Source of the DNA: Acidovorax sp. Root219
GTDB taxonomy: Bacteria; Pseudomonadota; Gammaproteobacteria; Burkholderiales; Burkholderiaceae_C
NCBI RefSeq assembly: GCF_001428665.1
Contig: NZ_LMIJ01000014.1
Coordinates: forward strand, 91,244-155,243
DNA: 64,000 nucleotides
Reading direction: 5' to 3'
The translations under genes and the position numbers were made by a program. Under the pieces are notes generated by a model, which saw only the letters and a list, made by a program, of their open reading frames with translations, was not told where the DNA came from and ran no database searches. Below, in pieces: positions 31,599-40,868 of the stretch; positions within the stretch are counted from its first letter, which is position 1; every line of letters starts with the position of its first letter.

Positions 31599-33865
31599 CA
31601 CGCCAGCTTGAAGGGCAGCTCGCGCGGCGTCTTGCCGGTGAGCTGCGCAATGGCGTTGGCAAACGCCGGCGCCAGCGGTGGCAGGCCGGGCTCGCCCATG
31701 CCCTTGGGTGGGTCGGCACTGGGCACGATGTGCACGGCCACCTGGGGCATGTCGGTGATGCGCGGCACCGCGAAGTCGCCGAAATTGCTTTGCTCCACCA
31801 CGCCGTCCTTGAGGGTGATGGCGCCACCGGGCAGGCACATCGACAGGCCCATCAGCGCCCCGCCCTGCACCTGGGCCTCCACGCTCTTGGGGTTGACCAC
31901 CAGGTTGCAGTGCACCCCGGCGGTGATGCGGTGCAGCTTGGGCGTGCCGTCCTTCACCGAGGCCTCGACCACATAGGCCACCACGGATTCGAACGACTCG
32001 TGCACCGCCACGCCCCAGGCGCGGCCCGCAGGCAGCTTCTTCTTGCCGTAGCCCGACTGGGCCACGGCCAGTTGCAGCGCCGCCTTGTGGCGCGGGTGCT
32101 TGTCGCCCATCAGGCGCATGCGGTAGGCCACGGGGTCTTGCTTGGTGGTGCGGGCGACCTCATCGATCAGCGTCTCCATGGCATAGGCGGTGTGGGTAGA
32201 GCCCACGCTGCGCCACCACAGCACCGGCACATTGACCTGCGGGTGGTGCACCGAGAGCTTCATGGGCACATCATAGGGCTCCTTCATGCCTTCGATGGCG
32301 GTGGCGTCGATGCCGTTCTTGACCATAAAGGCCTCGAAAGGCGTGCCCTTGACGATGGACTGGCCCACGATCACATGGTCCCAGGCGAGGATGTTGCCCT
32401 GCGCGTCAAAGCCGATCTCGGCGCGGTGCACGTGCATGGGGCGGTAGTAGCCGCCCTTGATGTCGTCCTCGCGGCTCCAGAGCGTGCGCACCGCCGCCGT
32501 GAGGCCCGCGCTCAGCGCGGCCTTGGCCACGCCGCAGGCCTCCACCACATAGTCGCTGGTGGGAATGGCGCGGCGGCCAAAGCCGCCCCCGGCCATCTGC
32601 GTGTGGACCTTGATGTTCTGCGGTTGCAGGCCCAGCACCCTGGCGGCGGCCAGCGCATCCGTGCCCGGCATCTGCGTGCCCATCCACAGCTCGGCCTTGT
32701 CGCCGCTCAGCAGCACGGTGCAGTTCAGCGGCTCCATGGGCGCATGCGCCAGGTAGGGGAAGACGTACTCGGCGCTGATCTTGTGCGCCGCGCCGGCCAG
32801 CGGGGCCGTGTCGGCCTGCATGGCGACCAGGCCGGGCTTGGCCGCAAGCTCGCGGTAGCTGGCCAGCAGCGCGGTGGTGTCGGGCTTTTCCACGGCGCTG
32901 GTGTCCCATTCCACCTTGAGCGCATCGCGGCCCTGCTTGGCCGCCCAGTAGCCATCGGCGATCACCGCCACACCTTCGCCGCCCCGGTCAGTAGGCACGC
33001 GCAGCACGGCCTTCACCCCCTTGACGGCCTTGGCGGCCGAGTCGTCCAGCGACTTGAGCTTGGCCGCAAACACCGGCGGGCGCGCCACCACGGCGGTCAG
33101 CATGCCGGGCAGGCGCACATCGATGCCATAGTCCTGCAGGCCGCTGGACTTGGCCTTGGCGTCGAGCCGCCCCGTGGGTTGGCCAATCAGGCGGAACTGC
33201 TTGGGGTCCTTCAGCGTGACCTTCTCGGGCACGGGCAGCTTCATGGCGGCTTCGGCCAGCTCGCCATAGCCGAGCTTCTTGCCGCCGGGGCCCACGACAA
33301 AGCCGTTCTGCGTGCGCAGGGCCGAGGCGTCCACGCCCCACTGCGCTGCAGCAGCCGACACCAGCATGGCGCGGGTGCGGGCACCGAGTTCGCGGTACTG
33401 GGTGTAGGAGTTCTTGATCGAGTTGGAGCCGCCCGTGAGGTGCATGCCGTAGGCCGGGTCGGCATAGGCCACGTTGGCATCGCCGTGCGTGCTGCGCACC
33501 TTGGACCAGTCGGCGTCGAGCTCCTCGGCCAGGATCATGGGCAGGCCGGTCTGCACGCCCTGGCCGAAGTCCAGCCGGTTGATGGTGACGGTGACCGTGC
33601 CATCGGGCTCGATGCGCACGAAGGCCGAGGGCTGCTCGAAGGGCTTGAGGCCGGCGGCCGGCGCGGCGGCGCCCTGCGCCACAGCCGCCAGTGGGAACGC
33701 GCCCAGCGCAAAGCCGGAGGCCGCCGTCACCTTGAGGAAGGTGCGGCGCGCCAGGCCTTCTGAAAAACCGGGGCCGGTGGATTCATCGGCGCTCTGCGCC
33801 TTCTCCATCAGGGCCAGAAGGTGCTTGGGCATGTGGGCCTGTACGGCCACGGGGTCGAAATGCAT
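31598..33865 (-). CDS. Xanthine dehydrogenase family molybdopterin-binding subunit (isoquinoline 1-oxidoreductase beta-like)
   Basis: This 755-aa large subunit of a molybdenum hydroxylase resembles IorB-type enzymes that hydroxylate N-heterocycles or aldehydes. An AGGAGA ribosome site precedes ATG 33865. A twin-arginine signal (ARRTFLKVTAASGFALGAFP, about residues 40-60) follows an unusual 40-residue extension, so the protein is exported or membrane-associated, as in this subfamily. The body has GGGFGRRAIPTSDYVVEA and a C-terminal KGMGEPGLPPLAPAFANAI, where the Glu is the expected general base. The 2Fe-2S subunit lies 14 bases upstream. Confidence 0.92.
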   Translation of the reverse strand: MHFDPVAVQAHMPKHLLALMEKAQSADESTGPGFSEGLARRTFLKVTAASGFALGAFPLAAVAQGAAAPAAGLKPFEQPSAFVRIEPDGTVTVTINRLDFGQGVQTGLPMILAEELDADWSKVRSTHGDANVAYADPAYGMHLTGGSNSIKNSYTQYRELGARTRAMLVSAAAAQWGVDASALRTQNGFVVGPGGKKLGYGELAEAAMKLPVPEKVTLKDPKQFRLIGQPTGRLDAKAKSSGLQDYGIDVRLPGMLTAVVARPPVFAAKLKSLDDSAAKAVKGVKAVLRVPTDRGGEGVAVIADGYWAAKQGRDALKVEWDTSAVEKPDTTALLASYRELAAKPGLVAMQADTAPLAGAAHKISAEYVFPYLAHAPMEPLNCTVLLSGDKAELWMGTQMPGTDALAAARVLGLQPQNIKVHTQMAGGGFGRRAIPTSDYVVEACGVAKAALSAGLTAAVRTLWSREDDIKGGYYRPMHVHRAEIGFDAQGNILAWDHVIVGQSIVKGTPFEAFMVKNGIDATAIEGMKEPYDVPMKLSVHHPQVNVPVLWWRSVGSTHTAYAMETLIDEVARTTKQDPVAYRMRLMGDKHPRHKAALQLAVAQSGYGKKKLPAGRAWGVAVHESFESVVAYVVEASVKDGTPKLHRITAGVHCNLVVNPKSVEAQVQGGALMGLSMCLPGGAITLKDGVVEQSNFGDFAVPRITDMPQVAVHIVPSADPPKGMGEPGLPPLAPAFANAIAQLTGKTPRELPFKLA

Positions 33866-33879
33866 GGTGTGGTTCTCCT

Positions 33880-34341
33880 TCAGGCCAGGGTGCGGGCGGC
33901 ATCGTGGATGGCCGCGCGGATGCGCACGTAGGTACCACAGCGGCAGACGTTGCCGGCCATGGCGGTGTCGATGTCGGCGTCGCTCGGCTTCTTCTTGCCC
34001 TTGAGCAAGGCCGTGGCGCTCATGATCTGGCCGCTCTGGCAGTAGCCGCATTGCGCCACGTCGTGCTTGACCCAGGCGGCATGCACGGCCTTGCCCACCT
34101 TGTCGCTGGACGCGATGGCCTCGATGGTGGTGATCTTCTGGCCCGCCGCCGCCGAGATGGGCGTGATGCACGAGCGGATCGGCGCCCCGTTCAGGTGCAC
34201 GGTGCAGGCGCCGCACAGCGCAGCGCCGCAGCCGAACTTGGTGCCGGTCATGCCCAGCGTGTCGCGCAGGGCCCAGAGGATGGGGGTGGATTCATCGGCA
34301 TCTACAGCCGTTTCTTTGCCATTGATGTTGAGGGTGGGCAT
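33880..34341 (-). CDS. (2Fe-2S)-binding subunit of the molybdenum hydroxylase (isoquinoline 1-oxidoreductase alpha-like)
   Basis: The 153-aa protein starts [20 protein letters not shown]. The plant-type ferredoxin domain has Cys in [18 protein letters not shown]; the C-terminal helical domain has [11 protein letters not shown] and [10 protein letters not shown]. These eight Cys hold two [2Fe-2S] clusters that carry electrons from the Mo site. There is no FAD subunit nearby, as in IorAB, so a c-type cytochrome or another acceptor would take the electrons. Transcription runs leftward from the TetR-flanked promoter. Confidence 0.94.
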   Translation of the reverse strand: MPTLNINGKETAVDADESTPILWALRDTLGMTGTKFGCGAALCGACTVHLNGAPIRSCITPISAAAGQKITTIEAIASSDKVGKAVHAAWVKHDVAQCGYCQSGQIMSATALLKGKKKPSDADIDTAMAGNVCRCGTYVRIRAAIHDAARTLA

Positions 34342-34480
34342 CGTGGGTTCTCCGTGGGGGATATTTTTGAGGGAAAGCAGGTAGAACGGTAAAGCGGTGA
34401 TATGTCAGGCCGACAGGTCAGCGGCGCCATCGCCGTCGGTCAGGGCGCAGCAGGTGCAGTTGAAATCGCGGCATTTTTAA

Positions 34481-34496
34481 GAGAATATTTATTCGA
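34481..34496. promoter_or_regulatory. TetR-type operator upstream of the Mo hydroxylase operon
   Basis: GAGAAT-ATTT-ATTCGA. It shares the core GAAT-N4-ATTC and spacing with the perfect dyad in front of tetR (35106-35121). It lies upstream of the (2Fe-2S) gene, so the same regulator probably controls both. Confidence 0.6.
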
Positions 34497-34516
34497 TTAA
34501 AGCGCAAATCGGCGGC

Positions 34517-35089
34517 TTATGCTTTGAGCGCATCCCAGCACAGGCTGAAGGCGGTCTGGTGCAGGGCCTCGTCGTCGGGCAGGACACCGGTGCGTATCAG
34601 GCCGGCGGTTTCGCGCACCGAGCCGATCAGGCTGGCCGTGAGCAGCGGCACCGGCACGGCCTTGAGGATCTCCTGCTGCTGGCCCTCCTGCATCAGCGCG
34701 AAAAAGCCGGCCATGAGGCGGGTGGAGAACTCGCGGTTGCCCTCGGTGAACCAGGGCGAGTTGTAGTACTGCTCCTGGAACACCACTTCGGCATGCTGGT
34801 CCAGCCGGTGGCGCAGCAGGTTGCCCCAGATGCGGCGCACCCGGGCGCGGTACGGCAGGCCGGGCACCACGCCCTCCATGATGCGCGCGGCGGTGACGGT
34901 CTTGGCGTCCTGGTAGAGCTGGCTGATGAGCTCGTCCTTGGACGGGTAGTAGACGTACAGCGTGCTCGTGGCAATGCCCGCCGCCCGCGCGATCTGCGCC
35001 ATGGTGAGTCCGCTCAGGCCCGTCTGGCCGACCAGGTCGAAGGTGGCCTGCGCAATGGCGCGCTGCTTTTCATCGTCTTTGGGTTTCAT
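34517..35089 (-). CDS. TetR/AcrR-family transcriptional regulator
   Basis: The 190-aa protein has an N-terminal helix-turn-helix (ATFDLVGQTGLSGLTMAQIA, then RAAGIATSTLYVYYPSKDEL) and a C-terminal ligand-binding region without recognisable motifs. It lies upstream of the Mo hydroxylase operon in the same direction and has a dyad just before its start and a related one after its stop. The simplest reading is a repressor of the hydroxylase genes and of itself, released by a heterocyclic or aldehyde substrate. Confidence 0.92.
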   Translation of the reverse strand: MKPKDDEKQRAIAQATFDLVGQTGLSGLTMAQIARAAGIATSTLYVYYPSKDELISQLYQDAKTVTAARIMEGVVPGLPYRARVRRIWGNLLRHRLDQHAEVVFQEQYYNSPWFTEGNREFSTRLMAGFFALMQEGQQQEILKAVPVPLLTASLIGSVRETAGLIRTGVLPDDEALHQTAFSLCWDALKA

Positions 35090-35105
35090 CGCCTCGCCAA
35101 TATAA

Positions 35106-35121
35106 GCGAATTTTTATTCGC
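35106..35121. promoter_or_regulatory. TetR autoregulatory operator
   Basis: GCGAAT-TTTT-ATTCGC is a perfect 6-bp dyad 17 bases upstream of the tetR ATG (35089). It matches the site at 34481-34496 in core and spacing, which supports one regulator reading both. Confidence 0.65.
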
Positions 35122-35171
35122 CAACAACCAGCACCGCGCGGCCCGTCTGGTGGGGATGCACAATCGTGGCC

Positions 35172-35810
35172 ATGACCACCTCCATCGCCGATCTGCGCAA
35201 GAGCTACGAGCGCGCCGAACTCAACGAAGACGCCTCGCATGCTGCACCCCTGCAGCAGTTTGATCAATGGCTCAAGGAAGCCATTTCCGCGCAGGTACCC
35301 GAGCCCAATGCCATGACCCTGGCCACCGTGGGCGGCGACCTGCGCCCCAGCACGCGCATCGTGCTCATCAAGGGATTCGACGAGCGCGGCATCGTCTGGT
35401 TCACCAACTACGACAGCCGCAAGGGCCGCCAGATCGCGGGCAACCCATTTGCGGCGCTGCAGTTCCACTGGGTGGAGCTCGAGCGCGTGGTGCGCATCGA
35501 GGGCGTGGTGGAAAAGGTCAGCGACGAGGAAAGCGACGCTTACTTCGCCAGCCGCCCGCTCGACTCGCGCATCGGTGCGTGGGCTAGCCCCCAAAGCCAG
35601 GTGATCCCGGGCCGCAGCGTGCTGGTGGCCAACGCCGCCAAGTATGGCGCGCAGTTCCTGCTCAAGCCCCCGCGCCCGCCGCACTGGGGCGGCTACCGCC
35701 TCAAGCCCGAGCAGTGGGAGTTCTGGCAGGGCCGCAAGAGCCGCCTGCACGACCGGCTGCGCTACCGGCTTGACGGTGCCGACTGGGTGCGCGAGCGGCT
35801 GGCGCCCTAA
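35172..35810 (+). CDS. pdxH: Pyridoxamine 5'-phosphate oxidase
   Basis: The 212-aa FMN enzyme oxidises pyridoxine or pyridoxamine 5'-phosphate to pyridoxal phosphate. Typical segments are [74 protein letters not shown] and the C-terminal [17 protein letters not shown], which holds the conserved RLHDR. The start at 35172 is preferred over GTG 35166. The gene is divergent from tetR and its end overlaps the AEC transporter gene by four bases. Confidence 0.97.
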   Translation: MTTSIADLRKSYERAELNEDASHAAPLQQFDQWLKEAISAQVPEPNAMTLATVGGDLRPSTRIVLIKGFDERGIVWFTNYDSRKGRQIAGNPFAALQFHWVELERVVRIEGVVEKVSDEESDAYFASRPLDSRIGAWASPQSQVIPGRSVLVANAAKYGAQFLLKPPRPPHWGGYRLKPEQWEFWQGRKSRLHDRLRYRLDGADWVRERLAP

Positions 35811-36760
35811 ACCAGAAAACGGGTCACCAAGATGATCACCACCGGCATGGTGATCAGTGCCAGTGCGGTCGATACTGCCACGCTGGCCGTCACCTCGTCC
35901 TGCGCCACTTCGTAGCGCTGCGAGAACAGGAACACGTTGGCCCCCACGGGCAGCGACGCGGCCACGATCATCACGGCCAGCGGCATGCCTTTGAGGCCCA
36001 TGGCCCAGCCCACTGCGGCCATGGCCACAGGGTGCACCAGGCACTTGACCAGCGCGATGCGCATGGCCGCGCGGAAATGCGTGCCCACCGTGGTGAAGGC
36101 CAGCGTCACCCCCACCAGCAGCAGCGCCAGCGGCCCCAGGGCCTGGCCCAGCAGTTCCAGCGGCTTGTCGATCACCAGCGGGATCGGCAGCCCAGTCTGC
36201 GCATACAGCAGGCCCACGATGATGGGCATGGGGATGGGGTGGATGATGCCGTTGCGCACCGCCATGAGCACCGTGCGCAGCATGGAGCGGCCCTCATGCC
36301 CTGGCGTACCCGCGCGCTCGCGCGCCGCGGCCAGCTCGAACACCACGGTGGCCGCGGTCAGCAGGATCAGCGCGTGCAGCGAGATCAGGGTGAACAGCGT
36401 GACCAGGCCCGCCTCGCCAAACACCAGGCCCACCAGCGGCACGCCGATCATCACCGTGTTGCTGAACATGTTGGCCAGCGCCCGGGCCGCTGCCAGGCTG
36501 GTGAAGCCCAGCAGCGCCATGGTGCCGCCGAACACCAGGCCCGCCGCCGCGAAGTAGGCAGCGATGGGCGCAAAGTCCACATCGCCCAGGTGCACCGAAC
36601 TCATGGTTCGGAATAGCAGCGCTGGGGTGAGCACCATGAACACCAGGTTAGAGAGGTCCTTGACCGACCCCGCCCTGATCCAGCCCCGGTTGCCCGACAG
36701 GAAGCCGATGGCGATGAACAGGACGACGGGGATCAGGGAGGCGAAGACGGGGGAGTTCAC
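35807..36760 (-). CDS. AEC (auxin efflux carrier) family transporter
   Basis: The 317-aa membrane protein has about 10 hydrophobic segments. It starts [20 protein letters not shown] and ends with a [20 protein letters not shown] region that is conserved in the family, followed by a last helix. Bacterial members export or import small organic acids such as malonate or malate. Neighbours (pdxH, pyrB-like) give no hint of substrate. Confidence 0.9.
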   Translation of the reverse strand: MNSPVFASLIPVVLFIAIGFLSGNRGWIRAGSVKDLSNLVFMVLTPALLFRTMSSVHLGDVDFAPIAAYFAAAGLVFGGTMALLGFTSLAAARALANMFSNTVMIGVPLVGLVFGEAGLVTLFTLISLHALILLTAATVVFELAAARERAGTPGHEGRSMLRTVLMAVRNGIIHPIPMPIIVGLLYAQTGLPIPLVIDKPLELLGQALGPLALLLVGVTLAFTTVGTHFRAAMRIALVKCLVHPVAMAAVGWAMGLKGMPLAVMIVAASLPVGANVFLFSQRYEVAQDEVTASVAVSTALALITMPVVIILVTRFLV

Positions 36761-36817
36761 AGGGCAGCGGCGCGCGGGAGAGGAGCCTGCGAGTGTAGTA
36801 CCTGCAAGGGTTTTCCC

Positions 36818-38119
36818 TCAGTCCAGCCCGTCGAACACTGCGTCATCGGGCCCCACATGGGAGGGCGAGCGCCAGCCGGCATCGCGCATGCTGCGCGCCA
36901 CCTGGTTCTCCACCCCCATCAGCACCGCGAACAAGGCCATGCGGATGGGGATGCCGTTGTCCGTCTGGCGGAAGATGGCCAGGCGCGGGTCGTGGTTGAG
37001 GTCGGTGGACAGGTCGTTGGCACCGGGGCGGCCATCGCGCGGCAGCGGGTGCATGAGGATGGTGTCGGGCTTGCACAGCGCGTCCACCAACGCCTTGCGC
37101 ACCTGGAATTCGGGCGTGTAGCCCTCAATGGCTTCGCCCACGAAGCGCTCCTTCTGGATGCGCGTGGCATAGACCACGTCGGCACCGCGCAGCCCCTCCT
37201 CCAGCGAGGCCGTCTGCTCGATCACATGGCCGTTGCGCGCCACCAGCTCCAGCAAGTAGGCTGGCATCTCCAGCGAGGGCGGGGCCACCAGGCTGAACTT
37301 GAGCCCCTTGTACAGCGCCAGCAGGCGGATCAGCGAGTGCACCGTGCGCCCGTACTTGAGGTCGCCGACCAGGGCCACATGCGTGCCGTCGACCAGCTTG
37401 CCCAGGCGCGAGAACTCGCGCTGGATGGTGTACAGGTCCAGGATGGCCTGGCTCGGGTGCTCGCCCGGGCCGTCGCCCGCGTTGATCACCGGGATGTTGG
37501 TGGCGCGCGCGAACTCGGCCACCGCCCCCTGCTCGGGGTGGCGCACCACCAGCGCATCCACATAACCGGCCATCACCCGGCTGGTGTCGTAGATCGACTC
37601 GCCCTTGGCCATGGACGAGAAGGTGAAGCCCGTCGTGTCGCAAACCGTGCCGCCCAGACGGCAGAACGCCGCGCCAAAGCTCACCCGGGTGCGCGTGCTG
37701 GCCTCGAAGAACAGGCTGCCCAGCACAGCCCCTTCCAGCACCCGCGAGACCTTCTGACGCCGGGCGATGGGCTGCATCAGGTCGGCGACCTGGAACAGTT
37801 CCTCCAGGCTGCCGCGGTCGAACTGGGCCACCGAGAGCAGGTGCGGCCGGCCTTCGGCCGCGATGCGCTGGGCCAGCGGCTTGGCTGCGGGCGCCCTGCC
37901 CGGCCCGGCCCCGGTGTCTCGCGCCTCGTGCGCGAGGATTTCGGAGACGAACTTTTCCACCATCTCCGGCATGCTGCGCGCCTCGCCCGAGTCGGCTGGC
38001 AGCAGCCAGGTGTCCAGGGCCCGTCGGCGCACGCCCAGCCGGTCGGAAAACGCGTCGCGCGTCAGGTTGAGGCGGCGCATGGCGTCGCGCAGGAAGTCTT
38101 GTTGGCTGTTCATGGCCAT
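36818..38119 (-). CDS. Aspartate carbamoyltransferase with N-terminal helix-turn-helix domain
   Basis: The 433-aa protein is about 110 residues longer than a standard ATCase. The C-terminal part (about 100-415) has FFEASTRTRVSFG (carbamoyl-phosphate loop), HPSQAILDLYTI, YATRIQKERF and MHPLPRDGRP, so catalysis of carbamoyl-aspartate formation looks intact. Residues about 3-65 (QQDFLRDAMRRLNLTRDAFS, then DRLGVRRRALDTWLLP) resemble a lambda-repressor-type HTH. A double palindrome lies just upstream of the start. The fusion suggests a trigger enzyme that binds its own promoter, which is inference. Starts at 38119 and 38113 are both possible. Confidence 0.9.
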   Translation of the reverse strand: MAMNSQQDFLRDAMRRLNLTRDAFSDRLGVRRRALDTWLLPADSGEARSMPEMVEKFVSEILAHEARDTGAGPGRAPAAKPLAQRIAAEGRPHLLSVAQFDRGSLEELFQVADLMQPIARRQKVSRVLEGAVLGSLFFEASTRTRVSFGAAFCRLGGTVCDTTGFTFSSMAKGESIYDTSRVMAGYVDALVVRHPEQGAVAEFARATNIPVINAGDGPGEHPSQAILDLYTIQREFSRLGKLVDGTHVALVGDLKYGRTVHSLIRLLALYKGLKFSLVAPPSLEMPAYLLELVARNGHVIEQTASLEEGLRGADVVYATRIQKERFVGEAIEGYTPEFQVRKALVDALCKPDTILMHPLPRDGRPGANDLSTDLNHDPRLAIFRQTDNGIPIRMALFAVLMGVENQVARSMRDAGWRSPSHVGPDDAVFDGLD

Positions 38120-38123
38120 AAAT

Positions 38124-38161
38124 TATACGCAATGCGTTTTCAAATAAACGCATTGCGTATA
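38124..38161. promoter_or_regulatory. Double palindromic operator upstream of the HTH-ATCase gene
   Basis: TATACGCAATGCGTTT (38124-38139) and AAACGCATTGCGTATA (38146-38161) form a perfect 16-bp inverted repeat. Each arm is also palindromic by itself (ACGCA-A/T-TGCGT), with the two centres 21 bases apart, two helical turns. It begins five bases before the ATG at 38119. This is the layout of tandem dimer sites on one DNA face. Confidence 0.8.
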
Positions 38162-38312
38162 TTTTTATTGAAAAAGTTCAGGAGCCAGTGATCTTGAACT
38201 AAGGTAAACACGGGCCTCAGCGACCACCAGAGGAGTAGCATGCAAGCAGTTGTTACCGCCATCTGATGCGCGTTGGTGGCCGTTGCAAGACATGCCACTC
38301 GATAGGGATGCC

Positions 38313-40322
38313 ATGACCAACACAGCCCTCCATGCAGGAAGCAGCCGGCTTGCCCTCGGGATCTGCATGGCCGCTTGCCTGGTGCCCAGGGCACACGCCC
38401 AGGCCGATGTCGCCCAGTTGCCGCTGGAGCAACTGATGCAGATGGAGGTCCGCACCGCGAGCCGCTACCTGCAGAGCGCTCTGGAGGCCCCCGCGGCGGT
38501 CAGTGTGGTGACCTCCGAAGACATCCGCACCTTCGGGTACCGCAACCTGGCCGAGATTTTGGCCAGCATGCGCGGGCTGTATGTGTCCTACGACCGGTCC
38601 TACCACTACCTGGGCATGCGCGGCTTTTCCACGCCCGGGGACTACAACACCCGGGTGCTGCTGCTGGTCGACGGGGTCCGGTTCAATGACAACCTGTACG
38701 ACCAGGCGCCGGTGGGCACGGATTTCCCCATCGACGTCGACCTGATCGAACGCGTCGAGTTCGTGCCCGGCCCCAGTGCGGCCGTGTATGGCGCGAATGC
38801 CTTTTTCGGCGTGCTCAACATCATCACGCGCGAGGGCCGGCAGTTCAAGGGCGCGCAGGTCAGCACCGAGCTGGGCAGCCACGGCCACGCCAAGCTGCGC
38901 TGGACGCTGGGCACGGTGGACGAACACGGTGGCGACTGGCTGCTGTCCGCATCGCGCTCCACCACCCGGGGCGATGACCTCTACTACCCCACCTACGATA
39001 CGCCCCAGCAGAACCACGGGATCGCGCAAGGGCTGGACTACGACCGCAGCACCACCTTGTTTGCCAAGGTGCGGCGCGGGGGCGTGACACTCTCACTGTC
39101 GCATGGCGAACGCGTGAAGGGCCTGCCCACGGCCGCCTTCTCGCAGGTATTCAATGACCCGCGCTCGCGCGTGGCCGACTCCAGCACGCGCGTCTCTGCG
39201 GAGTACGCAGGCCTGTGGAGCCCGGCCCTGCATTTCACGGCGCGCATCCATGGCGGCCAGTACCGGTATGTGGGCGACTATGTCTACGACTACCCGCCCG
39301 TCACCGCCAACCGGGACCTTGGCCGTGGCCGGTGGGTGGGCTCGGAACTGCAATGGGTCAGCACGGCGCTGCAGCGGCACAAGATCTCCTGGGGCGTGGA
39401 CTACCGGCGCGACTTGGACATCACCCAGCGCAACATGGACCTGGCGCCCGCAGCGCAGTACCTGGACAAGAGCAGCAGCGGCGATGTCATGGGCATCTAC
39501 CTGCAGGACGAAGTGGCGCTGCGCTCCGACCTGGTGCTGCACGCCGGGCTGCGCTGGGGCAAGCACTCGGACAGCAAGGGCAGCCTGCACCCGCGCCTGG
39601 GCCTGGTGTACCTGGTGGGGCCCGCCACGGCCCTCAAACTGCTGTATGGCACGGCCTACCGGCCCCCCAATGCCTATGAGCGCGACTACCGCGTGGAAAC
39701 CCCTGGCGGGGTGGTGGGCACGGCCAGCCTGCGCTCGGAGCGCGTGCGCACCACGGAGCTGGTGCTGGAGCACGCCCCCTCGGGTGCCACGCGGGCACTG
39801 GTCACGGTGTTCAAGTCGCGCGTGTCGCACCTGCTGGCCATCGGCGATGCGCTGCAGGCCGACCGGCTCATGTTCAGCGACGCCCACAGTGCCGGCGTGT
39901 ACGGGATGGAGGCAGAAATCGAGAGGCGCCTGGGGCCCGATGCCCGGTTTCGCGTGGCCTACAGCTGGCAGCGGGCGCGCGATGCCGTCACCCGCGAAAC
40001 ACTGGCCAATTCGCCCCGGCACCTGCTGAAGGCGCACTGGTCCAGCGCCATCGGCGGCGCCGACGCTGCCCCCTGGGCCCGAGGGCGCTACGGGGTGGAG
40101 GCCATCGCCATCGGCGCGCGCAGCACGCTGGCATCGCGCCTGCCCGCCCACGCGGTGGCCAACCTGACCTACACCACGCGGCTGGCGGGCACCGACGTCG
40201 CCCTCGGGGTGTACAACCTGTTCGACAAGCGGTTTGCCGACCCGGCGTCCTTCGAGATCCGCGGGGACTCGATGGCGCAGGACGGCAGAACCTGGCGCCT
40301 CAAGCTCACCTACGCGTTCTAG
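38313..40322 (+). CDS. TonB-dependent outer-membrane receptor
   Basis: The 669-aa protein has a signal peptide (about 1-28, ending AHAQADV) and a plug domain (about 55-165: APAAVSVVTSEDIRTFGYRN; YNTRVLLLVDGVRFND; VEFVPGPSAAVYGANAFFGV; LNIITREG). A beta-barrel with the usual C-terminal aromatic residue (KLTYAF) follows. It is followed by YfiR- and YfiN-like genes, with 3 bases between its stop and yfiR-like and an overlap after that, so it is likely a sensor input for c-di-GMP. The ligand is not evident. Confidence 0.9.
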   Translation: MTNTALHAGSSRLALGICMAACLVPRAHAQADVAQLPLEQLMQMEVRTASRYLQSALEAPAAVSVVTSEDIRTFGYRNLAEILASMRGLYVSYDRSYHYLGMRGFSTPGDYNTRVLLLVDGVRFNDNLYDQAPVGTDFPIDVDLIERVEFVPGPSAAVYGANAFFGVLNIITREGRQFKGAQVSTELGSHGHAKLRWTLGTVDEHGGDWLLSASRSTTRGDDLYYPTYDTPQQNHGIAQGLDYDRSTTLFAKVRRGGVTLSLSHGERVKGLPTAAFSQVFNDPRSRVADSSTRVSAEYAGLWSPALHFTARIHGGQYRYVGDYVYDYPPVTANRDLGRGRWVGSELQWVSTALQRHKISWGVDYRRDLDITQRNMDLAPAAQYLDKSSSGDVMGIYLQDEVALRSDLVLHAGLRWGKHSDSKGSLHPRLGLVYLVGPATALKLLYGTAYRPPNAYERDYRVETPGGVVGTASLRSERVRTTELVLEHAPSGATRALVTVFKSRVSHLLAIGDALQADRLMFSDAHSAGVYGMEAEIERRLGPDARFRVAYSWQRARDAVTRETLANSPRHLLKAHWSSAIGGADAAPWARGRYGVEAIAIGARSTLASRLPAHAVANLTYTTRLAGTDVALGVYNLFDKRFADPASFEIRGDSMAQDGRTWRLKLTYAF

Positions 40323-40325
40323 GCC

Positions 40326-40868
40326 ATGCTGCACGTGTACCGCCTGCACAAAGCCCTTTTGGCGGGCCTGTGCGTGCTTGCGTGCTGCCCCTGGGGCCGT
40401 GCACAGGAGAAGGTCGGCGAAAACGAGATGAAGGCGGCCTATGTCTTCAACTTCATCCAGTTCATCGAATGGCCCCAGGGGGACGGCCGCGCGGGCAGCG
40501 ACTGGACCATCTGCGTGTCCCCCTTCAGCCCCCTGAAGCGCACCCTGCTGGCGCTGGAGGGGCGGCCCGCGCGCAAGGACAACCCCATCCGCATCCGGCT
40601 GTGGGAGGCCAACGAGCTCGACGACTGCCGCGTGCTGGTCCTGCATGGCGCGGACACGGACCGCGCCCTGCGTGCCTTGCGCGCCATGCCCGGCAAGACG
40701 GCGGTGCTGACCATTGCCGACGACCCGGCCACCGCCCCGGCGGAGATCATGATTACCCTGCACCGGGAGGGCGACCGCATCGTCTTCGACATCAATGCCG
40801 AGGCGATCGGCAAGGCGGGCCTGTCGGTCAGCTCACGCCTGCTGCGACTGTCCAGGGGGGCCCGATGA
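40326..40868 (+). CDS. YfiR-family periplasmic protein
   Basis: The 180-aa protein has a signal peptide (ending GRAQEKVGE) and the start of the YfiR domain with KAAYVFNFIQFIEWP, the family hallmark, then DDCRVLVLHGADTDRALRAL, KTAVLTIADDP and INAEAIGKAGLSVSSRLLRL. YfiR in Pseudomonas is a periplasmic repressor of the diguanylate cyclase YfiN. Its stop overlaps the start of the GGDEF-EAL gene (ATGA), so the pair should be co-translated. It should hold the downstream enzyme inactive until the receptor or an envelope signal releases it. Confidence 0.9.
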   Translation: MLHVYRLHKALLAGLCVLACCPWGRAQEKVGENEMKAAYVFNFIQFIEWPQGDGRAGSDWTICVSPFSPLKRTLLALEGRPARKDNPIRIRLWEANELDDCRVLVLHGADTDRALRALRAMPGKTAVLTIADDPATAPAEIMITLHREGDRIVFDINAEAIGKAGLSVSSRLLRLSRGAR

